A stretch of 51,002 nt of DNA from Roseovarius sp. (GCA_026709325.1 JAPOTF010000169.1:1-51002), one strand, 5' to 3'. Positions 29,636 to 37,916 are shown, counted from the first letter of the stretch. The notes: a model not told the origin generated them from the letters alone. Numbers and translations: made by a program.

Positions 29636-29812
29636 GATATCGTTTAAACATCTTTTTATGACCCGGAGTTAAGAAAGCCAAAATGTCTATTCTGAAATAA
29701 TATGAAAAAAAAACCCTTTACATAAAGGATTTTATGTAAAAAATGCACAATGTTGTCATTAACCGCTTTAATCTCCACATGGGTGTGTGCGAGTGGTCGG
29801 GAGGGAGATTGA
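29636..29812. other. AT-rich intergenic region with a perfect 10-bp palindrome
   Basis: The stretch 29717-29726 is the exact inverted complement of 29731-29740, with a loop of four bases (GGAT). The stem is entirely A/T apart from one G-C pair. On the minus strand the stem is followed by GGG and nine T, so it could end transcripts coming from the right; no minus-strand gene is there. On the plus strand it lies before the cell-division genes. Confidence 0.45.
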
Positions 29813-30289
29813 ATGAGCCAAATGGACCGTTTTGAGGAACTGCAGGGCAAAATTGGACGGTCCCTGGACCGAATCGGGCAAAGACTTGATGCGATGCAAA
29901 AAGGAGCGGCTCAAGATGAGGAATATGAGAATCAGAGGAAAGAGCTTGAAAGGGAGAAGCTCTCGAACAGCGAATTAAGGGGGAAAATAGTCGATCTGGA
30001 GTCGCGTTTCGACAAGCTGAATGAGGAACTCGAAGCCGCGAGAAACATCAGGAGCGAGAGCATGGTCCGTCTTGACGGGGAATTTCAATCTCTTCGCGCG
30101 GCGAATGAGAGGTTGAGAGATAACAACAGGGTTATGCGCGAGGCCATTGCATCTGGTTCGGCAAGTGTCGATATGATAAATGAAGCCGTCATGGCGGAAA
30201 TGGAAGGCCTAAAAGCTGTAAGAGAGGCGGACATTGCCGAAATGGAAGCCATAAAATCTGAGCTAGCGTCAATAATCGGGCAGAACTAA
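29813..30289 (+). CDS. Coiled-coil protein, ZapB/DUF4164-like
   Basis: A 158-residue protein that is almost wholly helical with strong heptad spacing and charged surfaces from about residue 5 to 150 (KLSNSELRGKIVDLESRFDKL in the centre). No enzyme motif is visible. Its place directly before zapA matches the alphaproteobacterial arrangement in which a coiled-coil protein accompanies ZapA, so a role in organising the FtsZ ring is inferred. The gap to zapA is 24 bases. Confidence 0.75.
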   Translation: MSQMDRFEELQGKIGRSLDRIGQRLDAMQKGAAQDEEYENQRKELEREKLSNSELRGKIVDLESRFDKLNEELEAARNIRSESMVRLDGEFQSLRAANERLRDNNRVMREAIASGSASVDMINEAVMAEMEGLKAVREADIAEMEAIKSELASIIGQN

Positions 30290-30313
30290 AAATTGAGGAT
30301 TGGGAGATAACTG

Positions 30314-30724
30314 ATGCCGGAAGTCGAAATCAAGATTGCGGGCAGATCTTACAAAGTGGATTGTCAGGAAGGTGACGAGACCAATCTGCTGAATGCGGCG
30401 GGGATAATCGAGGATGAACTGCATCAGTTTTCCGAAGTCATCCATATGCTGTCCGAAATTAGAATTTTGCTTATGGTAAGCCTTATACTTGCGGACAAGA
30501 CGACTGAACTTCGCTGTAAAATCAGCGACCTCGAAAAGCGGATCTCCAGCAAAGATATCGAAATGGAGCAAATGCGGATTGATCTAAAGGCGGCGGAAGA
30601 CAAGGCCTTAAGTCCGGCAATTCCAAATGAGGTATTGGATGGCATGGTCAGTGTCGCCACTCGCATCGAGGAAATTGAACGGAAAGTAACGGATGATCAC
30701 CGCAAAGAGGTGCAGACGATTTGA
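30314..30724 (+). CDS. zapA: Cell division protein ZapA
   Basis: FtsZ-ring stabilising protein of 136 residues. The N-terminal globular part VEIKIAGRSYKVDCQEGDE and the helix around ILLMVSLILADK are family landmarks; the C-terminal part is a coiled coil that makes ZapA dimers and tetramers. It follows the coiled-coil gene in the same transcript. In other alphaproteobacteria ssrS (6S RNA) and fau come next; I could not recognise either here. Confidence 0.9.
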   Translation: MPEVEIKIAGRSYKVDCQEGDETNLLNAAGIIEDELHQFSEVIHMLSEIRILLMVSLILADKTTELRCKISDLEKRISSKDIEMEQMRIDLKAAEDKALSPAIPNEVLDGMVSVATRIEEIERKVTDDHRKEVQTI

Positions 30725-30928
30725 TTGTGCAATATCCGATGGAGATTAAACGCAATCTCCAAGTCATGATGGATAATGTTCCAGAACTGTAAAATGGCAA
30801 TCAAAAGCTCAAAAGACACCGCGGAACCTCTTTTATCGAAAAAGCTCGTCCAAGATCGATTTTCGAGTGAATGCCGGCAACATGGAGTTGACGCCGCCTT
30901 GCTCATGATTTAGTTACCAATATAGCAT
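30725..30928. other. Region between zapA and tRNA-Gly
   Basis: About 200 bases. A perfect 8-bp hairpin (30740-30747 with 30754-30761) is flanked by an outer TATCC/GGATA pairing; together they may end the zapA transcript, although no T-run follows. This is the usual place of 6S RNA in alphaproteobacteria, but I could not identify its open-promoter-like fold. Confidence 0.35.
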
Positions 30929-31002
30929 GCGGGCATGGTGAAATGGTATCACACGAGCCTTCCAAGCTCTTGGTGCGGGTTCGATTCCCGCTGCCCGCTC
31001 CA
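30929..31002 (+). tRNA. tRNA-Gly(UCC)
   Basis: Complete cloverleaf of 74 bases including the encoded CCA. The acceptor stem GCGGGCA pairs with TGCCCGC; the anticodon loop CTTCCAA carries TCC; the T-loop is TTCGATT. It reads GGA and GGG codons. The MsbA-like gene begins about 80 bases downstream. Confidence 0.95.
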
Positions 31003-31080
31003 AATATTCGGGTTGCCACTTGACCTTTCCATATTGCGTCTCCATTGATTTGGCACTGTTTTTGATTGGGACTAACAATA

Positions 31081-32877
31081 ATGGCAAAGAGGAGCATGGC
31101 GGGCGCATCAATATCGAACCGGGCCGCATCCAGCCAAATTGGCGTTCTTTCCGAGCTGTGGAGATTCGCAAGCCCGTATTTGACTTTATTGTGCTCTTCG
31201 GTATGCGCGCTTGTCCTGACCGCAACCCTATCGCTTGTACTTCCATTGGCCGTCCGTCGTGTCGTGGACAATTTTTCCGCGGAAGACGGCATATTGCTGA
31301 ATTACTATTTTATGGCGTCGATTGTCATAGCCGGTCTATTGGCCATAGGTACGGGTTTAAGATATGCATTGGTCACCAAACTTGGCGAACGTGTGGTCGC
31401 GGATATTCGAAAGGCCGTATTTGAACATGTGCTGAGAATGAGCCCGGTTTTTTTTGAACGCATCATGACAGGCGAAATTTTGAGCAGAGTGACCACGGAC
31501 ACCACTCTGATTCAATCCGTTGTCGGTTCGTCGATTTCCATTGCGCTTCGCAATGCTCTCATATTTATCGGCGGTTTGATTATGATGCTGGTGACATCCG
31601 CGAAACTCACCATGATGGTGCTTCTTCTAGTACCTTTGATACTTGTTCCAATTCTTAGTCTCAGCAGGAAGCTGCGCAGATTGAGCCGGGAAAACCAGGA
31701 CTGGATCGCGGCTAGTTCCGGAAAGGCATCGGAAGCTTTGAACCATGTGCAGACGGTGCAGGCCTTTACGAATGAAAATGCCGCAAGCAGCGGCTTTGCC
31801 GATGTGACCGAGCAAAGTTACGTTTCAGCGATGCGCAGGATCAAAACAAGGGCGTTAATGACGGTTTTTGTGATATTTCTTATATTTACCGGGATTGTCT
31901 GTGTGCTTTGGATAGGCGCGCTGGATGTAAGGCTGGAGCAGATGAGCGCGGGAACTCTGATTCAGTTTGTGATTTATTCCGTTTTGGTTGGCGGTTCCGC
32001 GGCCGCGCTATCTGAAATCTGGGGCGAATTGCAACGTGCCGCGGGTGCCACCGAGCGCATAGTTGAATTGTTGCAGGCTGAAGACAATATATTGGATCCC
32101 GACAAACCCGCTCCATTGCCATCTCCGACAAGGGGCGAGATATGGTTCGATTCCGTGGATTTCGCCTATCCTTCCCGACCGTACATACCTGCACTGCGCA
32201 AGTTTAATCTCAAAATACGGCAGGGCGAAACAATCGCCCTTGTCGGCCCGTCCGGCGCCGGAAAATCCACTGTAGTGCAGATGATACAACGATTTTACGA
32301 TCCCGACAATGGCCGCATTCTACTCGATGGACTGGAAATTGATGGCTTTGCACGTAAAGACCTGAGATCGGCAATTGCCGTTGTCCCACAGGATCCGGTA
32401 ATATTTGCCGATACCATTCGCGAAAACATTCGGTTTGGCCGAATGGATGCGACAGATGCCGAAATAATCGATTCCACAAAGTCCGCCGCGGCGCACGAGT
32501 TCATAATCGATCTTTCGGATGGCTATGACACATATGTCGGGGAACGGGGGGTATTGCTCTCCGGCGGTCAAAGGCAACGCATTGCAATTGCACGCGCAAT
32601 ACTGCGTGATGCTCCGATATTGCTGCTGGATGAGGCAACATCCTCACTTGACGCCGAAAGTGAACAAGCGGTTCGGATGGCTGTGGAGAGAATGAGCAGA
32701 TCTCGGACCACGGTTATTGTCGCTCACAGGCTCGCAACTGTGAAAAAGGCCGACAGGATCATTGTAATGGATAATGGCGGAATCGTTGCTAGCGGCAACC
32801 ACAAGAGCCTCATTGCGGAAAATGGCCTGTATGCCCGATTTGCCAAATTGCAATTCACTGATGATGTGGCTGCATGA
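31081..32877 (+). CDS. ABC exporter, MsbA-like (fused membrane and ATPase domains)
   Basis: Half-transporter of 598 residues. The N-terminal 320 residues contain six membrane helices; the ATPase follows with Walker A GPSGAGKST, the signature LSGGQ and Walker B ILLLDEA. Such proteins work as homodimers and flip lipids, lipopolysaccharide or drugs. The order after a tRNA-Gly and zapA is not diagnostic; similarity leans to the lipid A flippase/multidrug group of alphaproteobacteria. Start ATG 31081 was preferred to an in-frame start at 31066 that adds a non-conserved stretch. Confidence 0.9.
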   Translation: MAKRSMAGASISNRAASSQIGVLSELWRFASPYLTLLCSSVCALVLTATLSLVLPLAVRRVVDNFSAEDGILLNYYFMASIVIAGLLAIGTGLRYALVTKLGERVVADIRKAVFEHVLRMSPVFFERIMTGEILSRVTTDTTLIQSVVGSSISIALRNALIFIGGLIMMLVTSAKLTMMVLLLVPLILVPILSLSRKLRRLSRENQDWIAASSGKASEALNHVQTVQAFTNENAASSGFADVTEQSYVSAMRRIKTRALMTVFVIFLIFTGIVCVLWIGALDVRLEQMSAGTLIQFVIYSVLVGGSAAALSEIWGELQRAAGATERIVELLQAEDNILDPDKPAPLPSPTRGEIWFDSVDFAYPSRPYIPALRKFNLKIRQGETIALVGPSGAGKSTVVQMIQRFYDPDNGRILLDGLEIDGFARKDLRSAIAVVPQDPVIFADTIRENIRFGRMDATDAEIIDSTKSAAAHEFIIDLSDGYDTYVGERGVLLSGGQRQRIAIARAILRDAPILLLDEATSSLDAESEQAVRMAVERMSRSRTTVIVAHRLATVKKADRIIVMDNGGIVASGNHKSLIAENGLYARFAKLQFTDDVAA

Positions 32878-33125
32878 ACCCAGACTGGTCCACATGCGCA
32901 ATATATCTGTCGATTGCGTAATTTGACATGCTATGACGATGACAAGTGCAAGCGCGCGGACGAAAGCAAAGCAAGCGGTGTCCGCCTTTACCCGAAAAGC
33001 GCGGGAGGCTGGCTGGCGGCACGTTAAATTCCAAATCAAACCTGAGTAGTACCATCGTTGAATTCCAGCATGGCTGCCTCAGACGCTGGCGATGACTTTT
33101 TCAACAGTGATTTGAGAATTGGTGA
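32878..33125 (+). other. Small reading frames next to an integrase fragment
   Basis: A 38-codon frame 32933-33049 reads TSASARTKAKQAVSAFTRKA and REAGWRHVKFQIKPE, a plausible small basic protein or protein tail. A second short frame (about 33,069-33,128) reads AASDAGDDFFNSDLRIGE, and its stop overlaps the ATG of the integrase fragment at 33126 (ATGA), as in operons. Both look like what is left of an integrated element outside the present island boundary. I do not recognise either family. Confidence 0.4.
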
Positions 33126-33314
33126 ATGACCCGCAAGCACCTGCCAGAATATATATGCGACGACAGAGGATATCTGCGTTTTATCCGGCGTTCGCGTGAG
33201 ATCTATGTGATGATGCGCGAGGAGGCGGGTGCGCCGGAATTTTGGGATCGCCACAGTCGGTTGCAGAAGGGAAAACCGGCACCGGCACTGGTCACTCGGT
33301 CGTTGAGATGCTGA
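33126..33314 (+). pseudogene. N-terminal fragment of a phage-type tyrosine recombinase
   Basis: Only the first 50 or so residues of an integrase are present: HLPEYICDDRGYLRFIRRSR, then EEAGAPEFWDRHSRLQKGKPAP. This is the arm-binding start found in proteobacterial integrases (LPxYxxDRxGYLRF...GxPEFW). The catalytic domain is missing and the reading breaks off at 33,314 in unrelated sequence. It lies just left of the tRNA-Cys repeat, so it probably belongs to an older or tandem element at the same site. Confidence 0.6.
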
Positions 33315-33476
33315 AAAACATGGCGGGCCGCGGATCCGGCAGAGGAAGCTGGCGAAGCGATCTCAAGAAGCAAGAAATCAAATGGAACGAAGCAAGACGG
33401 AAGCGTGAAGTTTTCAACGCTTGTTTCAAAAATGGCAGTGAAGGAGAAAGTGGATGACGCAAGTCATTGATTTTAG

Positions 33477-33524
33477 TGGAGGCGAGTACCGGAATCGAAC
33501 CGGTGTACACGAATTTGCAATTCG
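33477..33524 (-). repeat. Left attachment repeat: partial copy of tRNA-Cys
   Basis: The first 35 bases (33477-33511) are identical to 37843-37877, the 3' portion of the intact tRNA-Cys gene, including T-arm, acceptor strand and CCA. The similarity goes on through the anticodon stem-loop to 33524 with two differences (33512 and 33522). These two differences pair with each other in the anticodon stem (A-U instead of G-C), so the fold is kept. The D-arm and the 5' acceptor strand are absent. This marks the left end of the island. Confidence 0.88.
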
Positions 33525-33529
33525 GAAAA

Positions 33530-33760
33530 TTTCTTTGATTTAAAAGGGAAAAATTGTAAACGAACTTGTTTTGTTCAGGGTCGCTTTTCAAAGGCTTGCG
33601 AGGACGAAGTAAACGGTTTTTCGCACGCTTCTCCACCAGCCAAAAGGCAAAGAAAAACCGCTGAGGAGGCGGCCACCCACCTCAACGGCATAGAAGAATA
33701 TTTCCACCCCCATAGCTATGCGATTTCCGGTCTGACCTCAACCCAATTGGCGGTGAGACC
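33530..33760 (+). other. Left end of the island, possible tail of a lost gene
   Basis: A frame without a start codon runs through this stretch and ends in TGA overlapping the ATG of the next gene; its last part reads KTAEEAATHLNGIEEYFHPH and SYAISGLTSTQLAVRP. It may be the C-terminus of an element gene cut by insertion or decay. I do not recognise it. Confidence 0.35.
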
Positions 33761-34552
33761 ATGAGCTGGCGTATCGCAAATGAATGCGCCGAGCGCCGCT
33801 TTGGCAGCGCCGCGCGCAAGCAGATCATCATGTTCCTGACCGATAAGGCGAGCGATGACGGCTCGGGCATCCGGTACTCCAAAGGGACTATCCAGCGCCA
33901 CACGGAGCTTGGCGAGAGCACGGTGAAGCGCACCATCATCGACTTCCTGCGCGAAGGTATTCTGATCGAGACTGGGCGGAGGCAATGCAGGAACGGCTAC
34001 AAAGTCATTTACCGCATTGTTCTGGAGCGCGTGGCGGCGCTTGAACCCACGGCAGAGCCCGATATTGAGACGGGGGTCACTGTGGACCCCAAACCATCCA
34101 TAAACCACCTACGCGCAAGCGCGATGCGGCGGAGGAGATTGAATATCTTGAATCTGAGAAGATCTTGGCGGCCTATCCCGAGGACAGGATCCGAGACCGG
34201 CGAACCACTATTCGCCTGATCGCAGCGGCAGTGAGAGCCGGGGTGAAGCCTGATGACCTGCTGCAGGCGGTCAAAGCCCATGCGAAGGAAAGCGAGGGCT
34301 ACACGCGCAGCAAGGTCTGCTTCTCGGACAACTGGTTCAAGATGCGCCGGTGGGAGAAGGGGCTTGCGCAGGTACAGGCCGACCGCGAGAAGACGCGAGA
34401 GGTCGAAGCCAAAGGCCGCGCCAGCCCTCGCCGAGTGGATCCGTGAGCGCCATCCCCTGTGCCGCCATATCACCATCAAGCAGATCGAGGATCTGATTGC
34501 GTCAAAGCTGGTGACGCCTGAGCAGGTGCGCGCTGCGGGGCTGCAGGCATGA
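33761..34552 (+). pseudogene. Frameshifted helix-turn-helix protein of a mobile element
   Basis: Three overlapping frames form one protein. From 33761, SAARKQIIMFLTDKASDDGS and GTIQRHTELGESTVKRTIID give a winged-helix DNA-binding domain. The frame changes near 34,100-34,130 to continue AAEEIEYLESEKILAAYPED and AAAVRAGVKPDDLLQAVKAH. A second change near 34,420 gives APALAEWIRERHPLCRHITI and KQIEDLIASKLVTPEQVRAA. Two shifts in opposite senses disable the gene unless they are sequencing errors. Replication-initiator-like or regulatory proteins of this build occur in integrated elements of alphaproteobacteria. The base composition is richer in G+C than the flanks. Confidence 0.6.
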
Positions 34553-34810
34553 CTTCTGAAGGAAGGCCTAGAAATCGCCCCGCGCTAACAGACGAGTTGA
34601 GTGAGATTGGTGAATTGAGCGTGCAGGTGCTATTGATCGACCAAATAATGATGTGCAACGGTAACTCTAAGATGATCAATGTATTCTTGAGATAACATAA
34701 GATGTGATTTTAGTATGGGTGAAGAGTCTGCGGTTCTAGGCGTCGCACGTTGACATTAAAGTATTCTCATCGTAACATTGTGAAGCTTTGTATGGCTTGG
34801 AGATTTCATT
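34553..34810. other. Region upstream of hipBA
   Basis: About 260 bases, more AT-rich than the rest of the island, with no gene. It contains the promoter described separately. I did not find the inverted TATCC/GGATA operators known from E. coli hipBA. Confidence 0.4.
34750..34778 (+). promoter_or_regulatory. Predicted sigma-70 promoter of hipBA
   Basis: TTGACA (34750-34755) and TAACAT (34773-34778) are separated by 17 bases, and the hipB start codon lies 32 bases after the -10 box. Autorepression by HipB would be expected from the family, but no operator is recognised. Confidence 0.45.
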
Positions 34811-35113
34811 ATGGCTGTTTCGATCAAAATGCCCCGGGCGGCGCGTAAGGAACTCATGACGCTTGGGGAAAAGATTCGCATTGCGCGCCTGCGTCGAAGG
34901 TTGACCGCTGAGATTGTCGCGCAGCGCGCTGGAACAACGCGGCAGACCATCGCCAGGATCGAAAGTGGGAATCCCACAGTCAAGATCGGCACCTATGTGG
35001 CAGTGCTGCAGGCGCTTGGCCTACTAAAAGGGTGGGGGGATATCGACGATCCGGTTGGAGAGCAAATGGCTCTGGATGACCTCCCTCAGCGTGCGAGACT
35101 GAAAAATGGTTGA
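34811..35113 (+). CDS. hipB: HipB-like HTH antitoxin
   Basis: 100-residue DNA-binding protein with a Cro/C1-type helix-turn-helix: LGEKIRIARLRRRLTAEIVA followed by QRAGTTRQTIARIESGNPTV. HipB proteins neutralise the HipA kinase and repress their own operon. It ends with an eight-base overlap with hipA, the usual arrangement. A second ATG at 34829 could be the start. Its composition is that of the island, not of the host genes. Confidence 0.85.
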   Translation: MAVSIKMPRAARKELMTLGEKIRIARLRRRLTAEIVAQRAGTTRQTIARIESGNPTVKIGTYVAVLQALGLLKGWGDIDDPVGEQMALDDLPQRARLKNG

Positions 35114-36326
35114 GGTCTGGATCGACTGGAAGGGGTTGAAACGGGTTGGCACGCTACACCGCACAGCTGGGCGGGGCAGGGAGCGGGTGACCTTTACCTA
35201 CCATGACGATTGGCTTGGCGACGAAAATGCCTTTGGGCTTTCGCCGGACATGCCTCTCGTCAAAGGGCAATTCGTGCCTGAGGCTGGGCAGGACATGCTC
35301 TCCCCACTAGGGGATTCTGCCCCTGATACCTGGGGCCGAACGGTGATGCGACGCTTTGAGGGCCGCATGGCGGAGGCCGAGGGGCGACGTCCGAGAACAC
35401 TGCAGGAAACAGACTACCTGCTGTGCGTAAATGACGAGACCCGTTTGGGCGCACTGCGCTTCAAAGTTGATGGTGAGTTTCAAGTGCGCGAGGGCATGGG
35501 AGTGCCTGCGCTCGTTAGCCTCGGGGATTTGCTTCATGCGTCTCAGCGCGTTCTTCGCGGGGAAGAGACCACTGAGGATCTCAAAATGCTGTTTGCACCG
35601 GGAAGTTCCCTCGGGGGCGCTCGGCCAAAGGCTGGCATTCTTGACCAAAACGGTCGTCTTTCTGTTGCAAAGTTCCCGAAAGAGACGGACAACTATTGCG
35701 TGGAACGCTGGGAGGCCATTGCATTGGCGCTGGCAAGGCGCGCCGGAATTACGGTTTCCGATCACACGCTTGAGATGGCAGGTGACAAGCAGGTTTTCTT
35801 GTCCCATCGATTTGATCGGAACGATGACGGTAGGATTCCGTTCATTTCGGCCATGGCGATGTTGGGTGGCAGAGATGGCGAAAGCTACAGCTATTTGGAC
35901 CTGGCCGATATTATCACGTCGGAAAGCGTCACGCCCGATCAAGACCGCGAAGAGATCTACCGGCGGGTCGCCTTTTCAATTCTCGTCACGAACCTCGATG
36001 ACCATATGCGCAATCACGGGTTTCTGCGTGGGCGGGGCGGCTGGCACCTCTCACCGGCCTACGACATCAATCCGGTGCCAAACCAACCACGCGTGCTCAA
36101 GAGCTACGTCGACGACGACAATCCGGATGCCAGTATCGCCCTGCACCGCGCACAACATGAATCCTATCTTCTAGAACTCGGCGAGGCCGATCGAATAATT
36201 GCAGAGGTGGCCGAGGCGACTATGGCTTGGCGTGAAGTCGCCCGCGCCCTGGGTGCACCGGAGAGAGAGATCAAAGAGATGACGACAGCCTTCGAGCACG
36301 AGGAAACGGATTTGTTGCGATCGTGA
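35106..36326 (+). CDS. hipA: HipA-like serine/threonine kinase toxin
   Basis: Toxin of a type II system, 406 residues; characterised HipA proteins phosphorylate glutamyl-tRNA synthetase or other tRNA synthetases and stop translation. The N-terminal Couple_hipA region is followed by the kinase core. The glycine-rich loop SSLGGARPK at 167-175 contains serines where E. coli HipA is autophosphorylated. Lys189 in VAKFPKE probably binds ATP, the catalytic loop TNLDDHMRNHGF begins at 295, and Asp320 in AYDINPVP is the metal ligand. All key residues are present, so the protein is probably active. Its target is not predictable. Confidence 0.9.
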   Translation: MVEVWIDWKGLKRVGTLHRTAGRGRERVTFTYHDDWLGDENAFGLSPDMPLVKGQFVPEAGQDMLSPLGDSAPDTWGRTVMRRFEGRMAEAEGRRPRTLQETDYLLCVNDETRLGALRFKVDGEFQVREGMGVPALVSLGDLLHASQRVLRGEETTEDLKMLFAPGSSLGGARPKAGILDQNGRLSVAKFPKETDNYCVERWEAIALALARRAGITVSDHTLEMAGDKQVFLSHRFDRNDDGRIPFISAMAMLGGRDGESYSYLDLADIITSESVTPDQDREEIYRRVAFSILVTNLDDHMRNHGFLRGRGGWHLSPAYDINPVPNQPRVLKSYVDDDNPDASIALHRAQHESYLLELGEADRIIAEVAEATMAWREVARALGAPEREIKEMTTAFEHEETDLLRS

Positions 36327-36498
36327 ATTATGGTGATCGGCCAGCCTGCGGCTCTTGAGATGAGGTTGCAAATCCATTGGCCTCTGATTGCAATTCTGGA
36401 GGACGCTTGAATTAAACTATTCTTGAAAGTGATCGCACGTTAGAAAATCCAAATTTGAACTTGGTCTCGATGCAGTTAAGGACCTGTCTCTTTTTGTT

Positions 36499-36840
36499 TT
36501 GAACAGCCCGGCAGACCAGCCAAAAGAGTGGGTTGCGGTTGGAAGATTTTATCAGGAATTGCATGGCTTTGGCGAAGATCCGATCTTCAACCAGGTTTTC
36601 GTGCGCCTTTTCACTGTGATGCGAGAAGAAATGTGGGTCGGATCTCCGGAGGAAGGGCCGAATTTCACGGTCGGCATGACCTTCAAAGGACAAACCGTGA
36701 TCCGCCACCCAGGGGAAATAGACGCAATCTACCAGCGACACTTTCATTCATGGGCAAAGACTATCGAAACGGCTTCTAGACGGCGGCGGCACCTCGATCA
36801 ACAGAGGGCAGCCAAAGAGCAAAAAGCCCAAAGAACCTGA
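36499..36840 (+). CDS. Hypothetical island protein, possibly truncated
   Basis: The frame opens after a TGA near 36,430 and contains PAEWVAVGRFYQEL-like text: KEWVAVGRFYQELHGFGEDP, then NQVFVRLFTVMREEMWVGSP, ending in a basic tail. A TTG at 36499 is the only start-like codon in the good part; earlier codons also look protein-like, so the true N-terminus may be lost. I do not know the family. Its C-terminus overlaps the beginning of the integrase frame. Confidence 0.45.
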   Translation: MNSPADQPKEWVAVGRFYQELHGFGEDPIFNQVFVRLFTVMREEMWVGSPEEGPNFTVGMTFKGQTVIRHPGEIDAIYQRHFHSWAKTIETASRRRRHLDQQRAAKEQKAQRT

Positions 36841-36841
36841 A

Positions 36842-37780
36842 TTCTTCCGTGCGTTTTCGCAGTGCGGCACGCCTGTGAGCCCGGCCGAGTATCTGACGAC
36901 TCACTTGGTCGATGATTTTCTTTCCAGTGCGTCTTTGCCCAAAGCGGAGCGCTCCAAGGCCGATATCCGCAAGTGGTTGGAGCTGTTCCGCGAGGAGTTC
37001 GGTGCAGATCCTGTCGCTATGTTCGAGGAGCGTGCCTCAAGGGGAGAGGTCAACAATTGGCGAAAGAAATGGCTTCATTCGCCCAAGCAGCACGATATGG
37101 CGGGCACCCACGCGACACGCGGTTTGAATTGAGCGGTGGAAGAGGGAAAGCTGAAAGAACACCACTGCCGCAAGCTCAAAAAGCTTTACCAATCGAACCG
37201 GACTGAGATCATCTGGACGAGCGGCGATATCGCCCAGTTCAACAAACATGCGCCCAAATGGGTGCAAAGGATCCTAACCGCAGGATGCGAAACCGGCTTA
37301 CGGGCGGCTGATCTGGTTCAGGTTAAAATGGACCAGTTCGAAGACACGCCACATGGCAAACGCCTTCGCTTTCGGACCAGCAAGCGTGGGCAGATCGCGT
37401 ATATCCCAGCCACATCCGCCCTTGAGAAACTGATCGCAGAGACACCGGAGGAGCAGGAAGTGCTGCTGGTGTCAGAGCTTGGCAGGCCTTTGACCGCCCG
37501 TTGGGCTTCGAACCAAATCACCAAGTGGCGGCGCGAAGCTCAGATCCCTCCGTGGATCGACGGGCGAGAGAGGACTTTGTCCGATACACGCGGGACAGCC
37601 GCGACCAGATTGCTGAATGCAGATCTGTCTTTGCGCCAGATCGCGGTGCTGATGGGGTGGTCGGTGCGCTACGCGGCACAGCTTATCGAGCATTATGCCC
37701 AGGTTAGCCTGGACGAAAGCGATGCGGTTTTGCGCAAGCTCAATCGAGCAAAATCACTGTCTCAAGACACAAAAATGTAA
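36842..37780 (+). pseudogene. Tyrosine-recombinase integrase broken by an in-frame TGA
   Basis: One frame encodes an integrase in two pieces. The first piece holds the SAM-like core-binding domain (ADIRKWLELFREEFGADPVA, then NNWRKKWLHSPKQHDMAGTH). It ends at TGA 37130-37132, exactly where relatives have tryptophan in the conserved LNWAVEEG segment, and the next codons continue AVEEGKLKEHHCRKL. The catalytic domain follows with the arginine in CETGLRAADL, the DTRGTAATRLL box and the tyrosine in IEHYAQVS. A single TGG-to-TGA change explains the break; other genes here use TGA as stop. The N-terminal start is unclear. Next to tRNA-Cys, this should be the gene that inserted the island. Confidence 0.72.
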
Positions 37781-37782
37781 AC

Positions 37783-37801
37783 GCCCCTTTAAACGCGGGG
37801 C
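37783..37801 (+). terminator. Possible terminator after the integrase
   Basis: Five G-C pairs (37783-37787 with 37797-37801) with a nine-base loop directly after the integrase stop. Only two T follow, so termination would be weak. Confidence 0.3.
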
Positions 37802-37842
37802 CTTAAGCACGGCAAGGAGTGATGTAAGTGATTGTTTTTAAA

Positions 37843-37890
37843 TGGAGGCGAGTACCGGAATCGAACCGGTGTACACGGATTTGCAATCCG
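37843..37890 (-). repeat. Right attachment repeat inside tRNA-Cys
   Basis: The 3' part of tRNA-Cys that matches the left repeat: 35 identical bases (37843-37877), then the anticodon stem-loop with differences at 37878 and 37888. Since the anticodon-stem differences lie on one side of the identical block, the crossover probably fell within the 35 identical bases. Confidence 0.85.
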
Positions 37891-37916
37891 CTGCGTAACC
37901 ACTCCGCCAACTCGCC
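37843..37916 (-). tRNA. tRNA-Cys(GCA)
   Basis: Complete cysteine tRNA on the minus strand including an encoded CCA. The acceptor stem GGCGAGT pairs with ACTCGCC; the anticodon loop TTGCAAA carries GCA; the T-arm contains TTCGATT. Its 3' half is duplicated at 33477-33524, showing that it is the integration site of the island to its left. The integrated copy restores a complete gene. Confidence 0.95.

Noticed and set aside
30725..30928. 6S RNA behind zapA
   Set aside because: The place is right for alphaproteobacteria, but I could not pair the region into the long 6S hairpin with a central bubble.
37130..37132. Genetic code with TGA as tryptophan
   Set aside because: Several core genes here end in TGA (for example the ferredoxin reductase at 2111-2113 and nearby genes), and Trp is otherwise TGG.
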